Shown piece by piece: positions 24,180 to 35,700 of a stretch of DNA of 64,000 bases. This DNA comes from Clavelina lepadiformis (taxonomy: Eukaryota; Chordata; Ascidiacea; Aplousobranchia; Clavelinidae), in NCBI RefSeq assembly GCF_947623445.1, contig NC_135240.1:12090001-12154000 (forward strand). The letters are read 5' to 3'. The translations under genes were made by a program, and so were the position numbers. Numbering within the stretch: the stretch's first letter is position 1; every line of letters begins with the position of its first letter. The notes beneath the pieces are model-generated. The model had not been told where the DNA came from. It saw only the letters and a list, made by a program, of their open reading frames with translations, and ran no database searches.

Positions 24180-27100
24180 TTATGCCTTCTTCGAGCGAGT
24201 TTTTCGCGGTATGGAGACGCAGAGTTCGCAAACACGTGGGGACGCCACTGCGTTTTTAGCCGCGTACGAAACTTTGAAAGGATCGTGGTCTTGATCTAAA
24301 GCTGTCCTTGTTTTAGGGCGTGCTAGTTGGTGTTGTCTTGTGGAGGCCTGAAAGAGAAACACGGTTTATGTATAAAATACCATGAGAAACTAAGTTTCCA
24401 AGTATAGTTTCTCGATTATGTATTCTGGTAACGTCAACGTATCTTTCTAAATATGGTATTTTGTGATAACATTTGTGAGTTTAACTTCGCCTCATGTTTT
24501 TGCTGGAAATGTGGGAGTATTGTGCAAAGCTACGCTTCAACACTTCTTTATGCTGGTAGCGGTAAATGAAATGCCAATTAGAATTTGTTACGCATAGGAG
24601 CAAAAATTACAGTATGGAAGAACGAGTAATTCGAAGCAAAAAGCACCAGAGCAAGAATAGCTGAAAACATTTTAATGGCATAGGTTTGGAATAAACTCAG
24701 TTTCCAGTAATGGACGTTTTGAGTAAAAAATATATTCATTCTCAATTCGAGGTAAATTAATTTTAAACCAAGCAAATATTTTCACCTTATATGGAAACAG
24801 AGCGTAATAGCAAGGTTGTTAGATTTGTTTAAAAAGAACAGATCAATCTAATATCACGCTCTGTTCCCATATGAGAAGCAAATAATCTCATCTTCCAAAT
24901 TTTTTCTACCTCGCATTAAGAATGAGTAATTGAGTATAGTTATTACCGGAAACTTCCACAATTTAAACGCTTGCATCAACTCTTATTTTTTTGCGTAGAA
25001 CTGGTAAGAATATTTTCTACAGTTGCAAACAAAACAATGTTTAACGGTACCATATAATGAACAAAAGGTAACAGGTGTACTTTTTGGCTTTAAAGTTTTG
25101 TTATGTACTTAAGCATAAGAATTCATTTTAATAAGCTACATTTTCCCACTTTTTGTGACTCAAAAATTTTGAATTCGGTCAATCACATGATATCTAAAAT
25201 TGACAAAGTTGCTAAATGACTATTAGGTACCTGAGCATTTTTTGCAGCATCAGATACAGGCCAAACCACTGGCCTGTTATCATCATATTCTTTTGGGGTT
25301 TCTTTCGGCTCAGCTAGCTGTTCCAGTCTTCCAGAAGCGACATGACTAAGAGACTCTTTTGGAATATCACTTTTCCACTCCCCCCAGTCCCAGGAACTAT
25401 TTGATTTAACAAGCAGGGGATCATATTGTTTTGGACGTGACAAGTCAAGCAACCTTTAAATAGTAAAATGATGGGTTAGATATACTCCATATACTGGTAG
25501 TTCTTAAACTTGTGTATTGAACCTTCCAAGTCTCACAAATGTAATCACCAGAACTTTTGTTAAAACTCAAAAATGTCCACCATACGCATAGCATGTCGTG
25601 TGTCTTAAACTGAACAGAGTTGAAGAAAAATTACTCTATTTCAATGAAATCGTAAAAACAGGCAGCAAGTAAGTATGTAACCCTACTTCTCTTCAAACAC
25701 TTGTTACCTTTTAGTAGAAACAAATTTCTGGGCAGAATCGCTGACTGAAGTGTGAACAGATCGTTCTGGTTGCCAGTCTGGGTGAAACTTCTTGTGCTGA
25801 GCTAACTGCTTTAGCCTCTCTTTTTCGGGGTAGGTAAGAGCTGACTTATTCACATTCCAAATCGGTGATGGTCGATCGGGTACAAATTCTTTGTGAATGG
25901 TCTTGCTTTTTATAAGTTGTTCCAACCGAGGAGATATATCTGCAAAGATGTGAAGCTGTGAAATATCGATGTTATATGATAATCACATATCTTCTTAAAT
26001 AGAAAAATAATTTTCTTATTACCAATGCAGCTTTTGTAATAATGATATTGATAATAACAAATACAGTATGGAGGTAATAGGCTATTAGTACAAGCATATC
26101 TATCAAAGCTATGGATTTCATTGTTACATTAATTATTATTATTCATCGTGAGAAATATTAACATTTATAGAGTTCTCTATTAAAAACAATTAATTAAGTT
26201 ATTTGTTTCTAATTTTAAAACAATTAACAGTTTTACCAAACTCTGTTGGAGAAGTGTGTGGTTTTTGGTCAACCCAATATACTGATCTTCGATCTTCCTT
26301 AAAACCAGGATGTACTGGCTTGTGCATTGCCAGAACATCAATCTTTGAATTAGCGGTTGACTCTAAAACAGAGATTTAAGTGGCTACATGATGAGGGACA
26401 CAAAAATGCATATGTATTGTTTACATTTTCTAGCAAGTATTCATGGCAATAAATTATTTTCTACGTCCACTCAAAAAAAATTAGCAAAAGCCATAAAATT
26501 CTTTTTCCAATACAGTAGTTGTTTGCAATTCCGTAGTGTTGGACAAACATTTCAGACAATATCTGGCCATGAAATGTCTCAGAATAGTAGTAAATGTAAT
26601 TTATTGTTACTGTTGGATGTTGCTTCAGCACAGGTCCAGCATATAAAAAAGGTTTAAGGTATGACTATTTTTAGAAAAAATATGAACCAAAATGTAGTGG
26701 TGTCGGATGTACGAGAGAAAAATACAATTTTTTGGCTTGCTGAACGACAACTCAATTTGCTTTGATTTGTGAACTTTTGGTAAAAAATTTGTGTTATATC
26801 ATGATATAGAAGACGTTGAACTGTTTAGCCAACGATATTAATTCCTTATAAAAGACAGCATATTTTTGGTTTTTATTTATATTTATGGTGTCGGACGTTT
26901 TTTAAAAGAGTGTCGGATGTACATTTCCAATTTTCAAGCTGTAGACTGTTTATACACTTTCTTTGATTTTATGTAAAGGTCTTAGCAATCATTTATATCA
27001 AATGAATAAAAAGCAAACACTTTCACCAATTAAAACATTTCAAACAATTAAAAACTTTTTCAACTAAGCCAGTGATTGCAACTGTGATCTACTTTATAGG

Positions 27101-28725
27101 GCTACTTCCAATTTTTTCCTGCTTTGTGAGTAACATTAACTGTAATATCATTATTTAATATTTTAGTGACTTCTCAAGGAAATTTGTAACACTCATATCT
27201 AGCAAGTTCAACCCAATGGCCAACAGTGAGTTACAGTTATTTGCCATCTTTTTAGCTCCCGTTTTAATCTTACTTAACTTTTTTTCTGCATCACTTGCAT
27301 TTTAATTGGCAGTGTGATCTTTTTGAGATCCAACCTACACTTTAACTTTGTCAATGGTATCTAATACATAACTCAAATGTGAATGAACGTTTGAAGCATG
27401 TGAAAAAGTGAAGAATTAAGGAATAGCATTTTACAGAAAAATGAGAAATAATGAAATAATAGAACTCAATATCTGTAGTGAATGGTTTTGCAAACACAAC
27501 AACTGACCATTTTTTGCATAAATTGCCTGTAAGAAAAGCTTGCATTTCAGCAGGTTCTAGGTTCATTTTAGGTTCTATGTTTTATGCCATTCCTGTATTA
27601 AAACTTTAACTATTTTTCCCCACAACTAATTACTATTTTAACAAATGGAGCTGATTCTAAGGCTGTTGACTTTGCCCTGCTTATTTGTGCCACTGTCAAG
27701 TTACAATTGTCAAGAGATGAACCTAAAGGGAATATCACTGCACTTGTAATCTTTGTATGTATGTTTCTTGTGACATGATTTCATGACACCACTGCCAGAA
27801 AGGTCGAAGCTGATATTTACGCCAGTGTCGTATTGACATTTTCTTCTTCGCCACGCCAAAGATCTTTGGCGTATCATACAAACTTTCCATACAGGATAAC
27901 TTGGTAACTTGGATGAAATATTTAATCTGACCGGAAAGTACGGCAGTTTTCAACAAGAAATTGTGCGTGCAAAGATGAAAATTTTGGCATGATGATGACA
28001 TGCACTGAAGCCTCAATTCTTTGTATATTTATTAGAAATTGGCGTTCAAACAAACTTTTTTCATTGTTTATTTATTACAAATCAACTTGAAGATAAAAAA
28101 TTTGTTGTTCACGTTAATGAATCTCCTGGATGCAGCTACCACACTTTTCTCTGTGGTTGATACAAAAATATTGGGTCTAATATACAAGTGCACAACCAGA
28201 TGACGTCACAATTTAAGTAGCTTGAGTCTAGTATACAAAGGCATGCACTTGTATACTAGAATCCAAAAATCTTTTTCTGAAATTTTCTCAAAGCTATAAC
28301 CTAAATAATTCTTATTTTTTGCAGGAAAATGTATTTTTAAGTTGTTTCTTGTTCTCATGTTCAAGTCAGTGGTCCAGACTGCTAACTTTGCAAAGTGTCC
28401 GCCAAATAGGCTACCAGTTTTAAAAAAAATTAGCCTGTCTGATTTTGTGAGAAATAAAAAGCTTTGCTTTTCGCTGTCCAAACGCAAACTATTTGCAAAA
28501 AATATTTACCAAATTATACTTTACGGGTAAACTGCGAGCGTGGGAGATCTTAGGCGCGGACTACCTACAGACTTACAGTAGCAGTCTGGCTAGGCACTCA
28601 GGTTTAGCTTATAGAACTTTGCTAACTTGCTAGCATCAGTCTTACTTTAAAACTTAATAAGTAAACTACAAACACTAAGCTATAAAAAATAAGATGGTGT
28701 TATGCATACCTTGAGTTGCACTCAT
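24180..28725 (-). CDS. THEG-repeat protein, copy C, complete gene (254 aa)
   Basis: Five coding exons on minus: 28710-28725 (MSATQ plus one base), 26237-26362, 25708-25939, 25231-25453, 24180-24347. The splice phases close exactly, giving 254 aa. The body consists of THEG repeats: KIDVLAMHK, RLEQLIKSK, RLKQLAQHKKFHPDW, RLLDLSRPKQYD, RLEQLAEPK with RPVVWPVSDAAKNA, and AVASPRVCELC near the end. THEG/SPMAP2 proteins act in spermatid differentiation and bind flagellar microtubules. The first intron (26363-28709) crosses the right edge of the array at 26797, so only this copy kept its own promoter and start. The MSATQ exon was chosen because its donor and phase fit and a TATA box stands upstream; it is short, so that exon is less certain than the rest. 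Confidence 0.78.
27853..27872. repeat. 20-bp perfect palindrome
   Basis: acgccaaagatctttggcgt reads the same on both strands. No role is assigned. Confidence 0.7.
28181..28255. repeat. Small foldback repeat with a CRE-like TGACGTCA
   Basis: A 12-bp inverted repeat tatacaagtgca / tgcacttgtata encloses about 50 bp that includes the palindrome TGACGTCA (28201-28208). A diverged relative lies at 57162-57219. Confidence 0.6.
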
Positions 28726-28885
28726 GATGATACCGGCAACAGATCCACAACAAAACAGTCTCAAGAACTTGCAACACAATTACAGTCCAGCATTTTAGCT
28801 TTTGGTGACAATTTCCACCGGGCTCTTGCTGGCGTCCTTAGCAACCGTGATTTTCTGGGGTCAAAGGTTTTGTGATTTATTTATA
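28726..28885 (-). promoter_or_regulatory. 5' UTR and TATA box of THEG gene copy C
   Basis: Reading on minus, TATAAATA occupies 28878-28885. A start about 30 bp downstream would give a leader of roughly 125 nt before the ATG at 28725. Confidence 0.45.
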
Positions 28886-29699
28886 GACATCGTATAAATA
28901 ACCATGAATGTGCAAAAGTGAAAAAATCGGATTCGTAAAAATACGAGTAATCTTACATTTTAATATTCACGCAAATCCAAATCGGCAACCTTTGCCGGTT
29001 GCGCTTCAACTTATCTAATGACGAGCATAGAAAGATGCAAGATGGAATTCATCAAATCAACTTGTTTTCTGCACATTTCAAATTGCGAATTTAAAACTGT
29101 TGCGAACATTTCACCAACGTTATGAAGAACTTTCCCTAGCTGTTTCCTATCATGTTCTTTATTTCGTTGATTTCACAGTCTTTAATACCTAACTACATAC
29201 TGGAAAATTCAACGTTTAACTTTCGTTTTCTTAGTTTAAAGAAAATAAAGGATTCGAACAATTTTGTCAGCAAGATTCGGGTTCGTGAGAAGTAAGAAAA
29301 ACATGTAACCTAATTGCATTCAGTACGTTATGCATTTCCGACATTCTTTGGTTGGTTGATCATGGCGGTCTCGTGACGGGACCATGTAAGAAATAGAATC
29401 TCCTAAAAAACTTAGTCATAGTTTTCCAACTTGTTACAGAAGGATGAGCTTTTACCTGTGGCACAAATGATTGCTACATGAACAACGAGTTCACGAATTG
29501 TATTTAAAAGTCTGTTACAACTCGAAAATACAAGCAGCTGACCTCACGGTGACATGTATAGAATATTATTACTGGTCAGCATCGTTAATAACTTTTAGTA
29601 GTTGACCCTTATTAGCAAATACACCAATCAGACAAAATATAAATAGTGACGCAAAATGATGAATAATTGGGGTTTTCACCAATCGATGAAGTAGTTTAG
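28886..29699. other. Intergenic, nothing recognised
   Basis: Lies between the THEG promoter and the LINE. No coding or structured feature was found. Confidence 0.5.
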
Positions 29700-31220
29700 G
29701 GATGCTGTCTATGTTGTCTGCCACACATCCTCGAAAGACTCATCTACGCCCGTGTCGAACCGATAATAGACCCACAGCTCCCTCGGGAGCAAGCTGGCTT
29801 CCGACAAGGAAGATCAACCGAAGACCAGGTCACACTTATGACCCAAGACATCGAGAACAGCTTCTCAGCTAAGAAGAAGGCCGGCGCCGTGTTTGTTGAT
29901 CTCTCGGCTGCCTATGACACTGTGTGGCACAACGGTCTTACCTGCAAGCTACTCCGTCTACTTCCTGACAGGCACATGGTCCACATGATTATGGAACTCG
30001 TACAAAACCGTAGTTTCACCCTCACGACCGGCAGCGGCCCACGAAGTAGACTACGCCGACTCAGAAACGGCGTCCCACAGGGCTCCGTCTTGGCTCCCCT
30101 CCTGTTCAACATATACACTTACGACCTGCCCACCACCACCTGCAGGAAATATGCCTATGCAGATGACATGGCACTCCTGCATTCTACCGGAGACTGGCAG
30201 TCGATGGAGAGGTATCTTAGCCAAGACATGCAAACACTAACTGCATATCTCCAGAAATGGAAGCTGAAGCTCAGCAAGGCAAAGACAGTGTCGGCGGCCT
30301 TCCACCTTAACAACAAGGAAGCACAGCGTGAGATAAGCATCAGTATTGATGGGGAACACCTGCCCTACAGCGCCGAGCATACCTACCTCGGCGTGACCTC
30401 GGACAGGGCACTCACGTATCGTCGACACTTGGAGTCACTGCGCAATAAACTATCTGCGCGCGTCGCACTCCTAAGGCGGCTGGCGGGTTCAGGCTGGGGG
30501 GCCGGCGCAAAAACCCTTCGCACGGCCACCCTGGCACTTGTCCACTCCACCGCCGAGTACTGCGCACCAGTGTGGTGTCGTAGCTCTCACACCCGCCACA
30601 TCAACACCGTCATCAACGACGCGCTGCGTATTGTGACTGGTTGCCTGCGTCCCACTCCAACGGACTACTTACCAATCCTTGCAGGTATCCAACCTGCTGA
30701 GCTACGCCGCAAAGGAGCCATGATTTCTCTCGCTCGCCGCGCTTTGGACCCTGAACACCTTCTCCATACCCCACTCCAGCGACCACTATCTGGAAAGCAG
30801 CGACTGAAATCAAGACACCCCTTTGTGCCAGGCGCACAACAGCTACTCAGTAGCGTAGAAGACCTCGGACTAAGTGCGGCGCACTGGACGAACCACATGT
30901 GGAGCACGGAGTGGCAAAACAACACTTCCAGACTCTGTGACTTCATAGCCGACGCGGACCCAAACCCAGGAATGTCCCTCGCAAGACCTGCTTGGGTCAG
31001 GCTCAACCGCCTGCGCACCGGCGTCGGACGTTTTCGCTCAGACATGCACAAATGGGGACTGGCTCCCTCATCAGGATGCGAGTGTGGTGCCACAGAGCAG
31101 ACAGCAGACCACGTCATCAATGACTGCCCAATCCATCGGCCCCCACATGGTGTGCGTGGTCTGAAAAGATTGGACGAAGATACAATCACATGGCTGATGA
31201 CCTCATGCCCGGAAATCTAG
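29700..31220 (+). CDS. LINE reverse transcriptase, C-terminal part
   Basis: The frame is open from 29700 to the stop at 31218-31220. The first Met in frame is at 29838, but homology starts earlier (ILERLIYARVEPIIDP, EQAGFRQGRSTEDQVT), so the LINE frame enters from a missing upstream part. RT motifs are visible: VFVDLSAAYDTVWH (motif A), NGVPQGSVLAPLLFN (motif B), KYAYADDMALL (the catalytic YADD, motif C) and YLGVTSDRALTYRRH. The C-terminal part has WCRSSHTRHINTVINDALRI, LRPTPTDYLPILAGIQP, LRTGVGRF and a CxC...H...C zinc-knuckle-like end (CECGATEQTADHVINDCP). The product would copy LINE RNA at nicked DNA. No stop interrupts about 500 codons, so it is a recent copy, but not autonomous since the endonuclease is gone. 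Confidence 0.85.
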   Translation, partial: GCCLCCLPHILERLIYARVEPIIDPQLPREQAGFRQGRSTEDQVTLMTQDIENSFSAKKKAGAVFVDLSAAYDTVWHNGLTCKLLRLLPDRHMVHMIMELVQNRSFTLTTGSGPRSRLRRLRNGVPQGSVLAPLLFNIYTYDLPTTTCRKYAYADDMALLHSTGDWQSMERYLSQDMQTLTAYLQKWKLKLSKAKTVSAAFHLNNKEAQREISISIDGEHLPYSAEHTYLGVTSDRALTYRRHLESLRNKLSARVALLRRLAGSGWGAGAKTLRTATLALVHSTAEYCAPVWCRSSHTRHINTVINDALRIVTGCLRPTPTDYLPILAGIQPAELRRKGAMISLARRALDPEHLLHTPLQRPLSGKQRLKSRHPFVPGAQQLLSSVEDLGLSAAHWTNHMWSTEWQNNTSRLCDFIADADPNPGMSLARPAWVRLNRLRTGVGRFRSDMHKWGLAPSSGCECGATEQTADHVINDCPIHRPPHGVRGLKRLDEDTITWLMTSCPEI

Positions 31221-31280
31221 TCTGGAAGTGGAAAGAAGAAACGCTCAAACGACGAAGAAAGCAATGTGATGAATTTCATG
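29700..31280 (+). mobile_element. 5'-truncated jockey-like LINE
   Basis: A GC-rich island in AT-rich surroundings carries the reverse transcriptase and C-terminal half of a non-LTR retrotransposon. The endonuclease and early RT are absent, as in usual 5' truncation. The 3' end lies shortly after the stop at 31220 (about 31280); no clear poly(A) tail or target duplication was found. The open frame and distinct base composition suggest a young insertion. Confidence 0.85.
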
Positions 31281-31759
31281 TGATAACCTAATGCAGGGCC
31301 AGTCTTAGAAAGTGTTGGGCCCTATTGCTCTTTTGTACAGCAGTAGTTCCCAACCTTGTTTGGTTCGTGGCATCCTTTTTTCAAAGTTAAGTTACTAAAA
31401 GTCCGTTCGGGTCAAATACCAATAGCTTTCGGCTTTAAGCTTTCCGGCATTTTTTAACGAATAATACTAGTGTCAAGGCCACACTACATTGCCCACGCTC
31501 AAGAAAATCTTATTTTTGATCGACTACAAGAAAACTATTTTCATTAAGCGGTTCACTGCAGAACACCGGTTTTGGCAGTCTTGAGTCATTCATCTTGACC
31601 ACATTTCTAATCCATTGCAGTTGTGTTTGAGTGAGAAGAGTCTCAACGCTCAGCATATGCTGAATTTCTGCAACGTTTCAGAACTACTGCATTTAACAAT
31701 TTTTCCTTTTTCATTTCGTGTTCACATACAGCCTACATATCGGGTATAACTTACGTCTC

Positions 31760-32760
31760 AGCAGAATAGAGGAGACTATAGAAAAGACAGCAGCCTGGTG
31801 TGCCTACACTTTGCACTTGGTGTCAGTTTGAATGCCTGGTCTTTTCCATATCCGAATTTACGGTTGATTTGGCTTACACATCCAGGGGGACATCCAAAGC
31901 AGAGCCCGTATAGGCAATTTTGATTAACTGTGTCAAATACCTTCGCTAAATCCCTACTTAAATGTATGGATGTTGTGCTCAACATGTTCTGACATGACTT
32001 TTTCTTAGAGTTGGGTCAGAGAGTAAAGATTATATGTTGCTGAAAGAGTTATTGTATTATCACACTATAATGGTTAGCATTTTGTTTTTGTTTAAATACA
32101 AACAACGAAAAAAACTAAACGATACTATATCAATTGAAAACATATTGCTTCGAAAACTATGTTGCGATTCAGGAAGCATATAATTACTGTGTATGATGGG
32201 CTGTAGCAAAGTAAGATGATTTTTGCCAAGACTTATCCTACAACAGCCAGGATGAAAAATACTCCTGTATTCTCCACAGTCCTGTTTGTTTGCTCTTTTC
32301 TTGAAGAAAGAGATAACAGTCACATCTTTGAGATTTTGTGATATGCTATTGATTCTTGTCGTTCTGTACAAAATTGTTGACAACACATCAAACAAAGCAA
32401 GCATAATACTGCTAACACCTAGTTTGAATAACTTAACTGGTATGTAATCAACGCTCGATGTCTTGAGAGATGCAAAACTTCTGACTGCTAAGCGAACTTC
32501 TTAAAGAAAAAAGGCTCCAGCGCGGACAGGCACCCCTTCTTCAACTTTCATCTGCTCTTGATGCCAGGAAAATTGCCACTTTTGAATATGACTGTTTAGC
32601 CACTATCGACGCTACTCTCAACGTCGGACTGACCAATTTGTAGATCCATAGTTTCTCGAGACTCAAGTATGCCATCCACTATTCAGGCATACACCTCAGG
32701 TATGGCATCAATTAACCCATTTGTGGTAATATATGCTACAATGTTTTTGAAGCTTTTCCT
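31760..32760 (-). mobile_element. Degraded LINE reverse transcriptase fossil
   Basis: On minus, an RT-like stretch is readable in pieces: KDVTVISFFKKRANKQDCGEYR (here shortened: DVTVISFFKK, DCGEYRSI) near 32250-32330, PESQHSFRS near 32170, and LSRDLAKVFDTVNQNCL (motif A with VFDTVN) near 31930-31975. The pieces lie in different frames and are separated by stops, so this is an old copy. It is AT-rich like the host, in contrast to the LINE next to it. The 5' limit is approximate. Confidence 0.6.
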
Positions 32761-35700
32761 CGCAAATCGCCCAAGAACTTTCAATTGGTTAACTCCAGTT
32801 GTTACTTTCCAAGACATAGCCCAACAACTTCATTTTTTGTAGTTATAAAAGTTTTAATAGTAGAAAAGGTCAGGTTTGAAGATATCCAGATAAGTACTTA
32901 CAAGAATGTCACATAAATCATTTCGTAAAACATCTATTAAAGAAAAGATTTCGGAGCTACCTACGTGTCGTAAACGGTATGATGCAAGAACTACAATAAA
33001 GTCAAGTTTTGGGGTGAAAAGTTGTTCCAGAATTAAAAAGATATTTCCAAATGGTTCTAGGATTTTTCAGGAAAATCTGTTTGTGTCACACATAAAAATT
33101 TGTGAAAGTTGTTATTACTACAAAAACAAATGGATAGTCATTTTTCGTAATACTTCAGTTAATTTGCACAAGGATATTGGCACAAGGACATTATATGCAT
33201 CACACTAAAACACAAACCGAAAATTTGCAGATATTGTGGACAAATTACGAAAATAAACGACCATAGTCAAGGCCACGAAGACTATTCTGTGATATAGCGT
33301 AAAGGTCTGTGCGGGATATACAGTTTATGGACAAAAATAAAAAAATTGGTTTTCGTTGTATAGCTTAATATTAACCAAATTAGCTAAAATGTAAAGTCTT
33401 ATTATGATATGTTGACACATGCTGTTGGCTATGCAGGTATAGACTCTTTTGTACAAAACATTAAAACATTACATTTAACTGTTTTAATGATCTTGCAATA
33501 TCTGCTCTGAAACGCAAATACGTAAGTAAATAGGCTTCCTTGTATAACTGAGCTGCCGATGGTGTCACAATGTTTTATTTGACGAGGAACTGTGTTGGGC
33601 GTCAAACCTGTGTTGATTAAAATGGTCCCGTCAATAACATGCCTCTTCTATAATAAACACGTTTGCAGAGTACGTACCATAGCCAACAAAGTTGCAGTAT
33701 ATACGATTGTCTTTGCTATTTTCTTATCAAATTATTTTTTTTATCAAATTAGGTTTTTATAAAAATTAGCTTATAAGTTCATTTAAGTAACTGTCTAATA
33801 GTGGAACTTTAAATATGACACGCAATATAGCTTTACGCATTTGAGTCACATTTCACCGTAAAAGCGACATGATTTTGTTGTTGCAAGAAAACTCTTTGAT
33901 GTTTGCATGTTTGCCTCAACTTAATCACAGATTACGGTAAATCTTGTTATCGGCAGTTTAAGGTTGGGCCACAAGAAGTTAATGGGTTAGGGTGAAGTTG
34001 AAGTACAGAAAGTGGATTAGTGGATGAACCCGGTCCAATCACGTGACCGACACAGTCCTGTTTGCATCACTATCGCCGTTATTCTTCGAACCGAAACCAA
34101 ACATCTGCAAAAAAATTCTGCATTTGTAATGATTGCCTGTTGTTGGTTTAATAGATGCTATGAAATCAAAAGACGTTAAATTCCTGGCACGCTTAACCTT
34201 ACCATATATTGGGTCGCTCGTCAGAATTTTCCAGACGTTGAAGGCCTTGGTCTAGCCACGTGCTTTTTAACCCAAAAACGCCAAGACACTTTAGCTATCC
34301 AGCGTCGAATCTTAAGTAGTTTACAGGTAAACAAGCTCGCTTAAAAGCAAGCCACGCAAAATCCAGTGAATCGTGAACAGAAACATCCAACAAGAAACTT
34401 CTGCCGAAAATAAAGGCTTACAAACAATATTTTCCTTTAATTTTCATGCCGTGTGTCATGGTAAGGCATTTCTGCTCTACCAGATCTGTATGCTACGACC
34501 GCCATTGCTTGGTCATTAAGTATTTCAAGACTAATAGATAATTTATTCAGCAACTTGATTGATGTCCGCGCGTTAAGATGCCTATTTACTTATGGAATAC
34601 TACAGTACACACACAGGGGTAATTAACTGTGGAAATTTGAGTTAAAAACTTAGTCGTAATAAGTCAGAAAATTCAGCTTATATCGCAAAAGGTTTTATTC
34701 CATACAACTAAGAGAGAAGTGTTTGTAGACTAAAAAAGCTAAAACAATATATTAAAAAGCAGGCATGATTTTTCGTATTTCGCCTATTATTAAGTGCCTG
34801 ACAGATCGTCAAGCATCCTTAAAAACGTTGAGCCAAGCGCGTAAAAACGGTACTTGATTCAAGAACACTTGTAGAACATGGGAGTAAGACAAAAAGTGCG
34901 ACCAAAGGAAAATAAAAAAGTAGGTATCGTAAACGATTGAAGTGTCTTCCATCTCGAATAGATTCACGAAGGTTCGGAATACTCGGAGCATGTTTATTGT
35001 GAAAATGGTTATGATGGATTACCTGGACCGTTGTCAATTCATTTGCTATGATCAGAAGTAAATTTCGACAAACGTATAGGCCACTTGTGTCGTGACGTAC
35101 TCATGAGAAATGTGAGCGGGCTTTTGCAAGATCAAAGAACTCACTGCTTTTTTAGATAAAGAAAGGCTGCGAAAAAAGCTTGTCAAGTAGCCTAAACATT
35201 TTTTACTATATTCAGCGACGATCTTATAAAGCAATATCACAAACGAGATAGTTGTTAAGTTTATCACTTGAAGCTGTCATGCTGTTCTATTCTGTAAGAT
35301 CTCTGCTTCAAAGGAGGTTCAAAATAAACAAATAAAAGTTAAAATTTTCAGTGAACCATGTTAAACAAGGTTTTGAATTTTTATGTTTAAGTTTGTATTA
35401 TAACTTAGTCCAATTATTTAATTATGGTAAGATTATTCGTTATAGAATGTCTTTGAATCAGAATAAGTCTAAGATGGTTTACTTCAGTTTGTCGTTTGTT
35501 TGCATTAGTAAAATGCTGTGAGAAACCAAGAATATATATAAATACAATTGAAAAGGACTGCTCTTCAACTTTAATATACAAGCTAGGCAGCACTATTACG
35601 TTTTTGAAAATATAATTAACAACTGTTGATAAAAATACTGTAACCGAAATATTAATTTTTTAATTTTTTACGATTTAATGGTGATATTCGTATTTTGAAC

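Larger units (their letters stand above)
1..26797. repeat. Tandem array of ~10.8-kb units (A, B, C)
   Basis: Three head-to-tail copies of one block are visible. Unit A is 1-5984 and continues left of the window, unit B is 5985-16747, and unit C is 16748-26797. The first full copy is about 10763 bp and the second about 10050 bp; most of the difference is a 688-bp transposon present only in B. Each unit holds a spacer, a secreted-peptide gene on plus and a THEG-repeat gene body on minus. Homology stops abruptly after gtgttat at 26797, which corresponds to 5984 and 16747; beyond these points A and B run into the next spacer while C runs into unique DNA. The array may extend further left. Confidence 0.95.
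16748..26797. repeat. Array unit C (last unit, right edge of array)
   Basis: Spacer 16748-20470, peptide gene 20771-22389, THEG body 24180-26362. Its left part (spacer to about 24.33 kb) matches unit B, while its right part matches unit A, so it is a chimera of two unit types. A local duplication of about 20 bp (tgtaaagtataaagtgattt) sits at about 18530-18585 and is absent in B. Confidence 0.92.
26363..28709. other. Intron 1 of THEG copy C, including the array edge
   Basis: Array homology ends at 26797; the rest is unique. It holds a 20-bp perfect palindrome at 27853-27872 and a small foldback repeat at 28181-28255. A minus-strand open frame at 27735-28016 was considered but is not needed for the gene model. 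Confidence 0.5.

Noticed and set aside
27735-28016. Minus-strand frame as an extra THEG exon
   Set aside because: The MSATQ exon joins directly to 26362 in the right phase, and this frame shows no THEG repeat.
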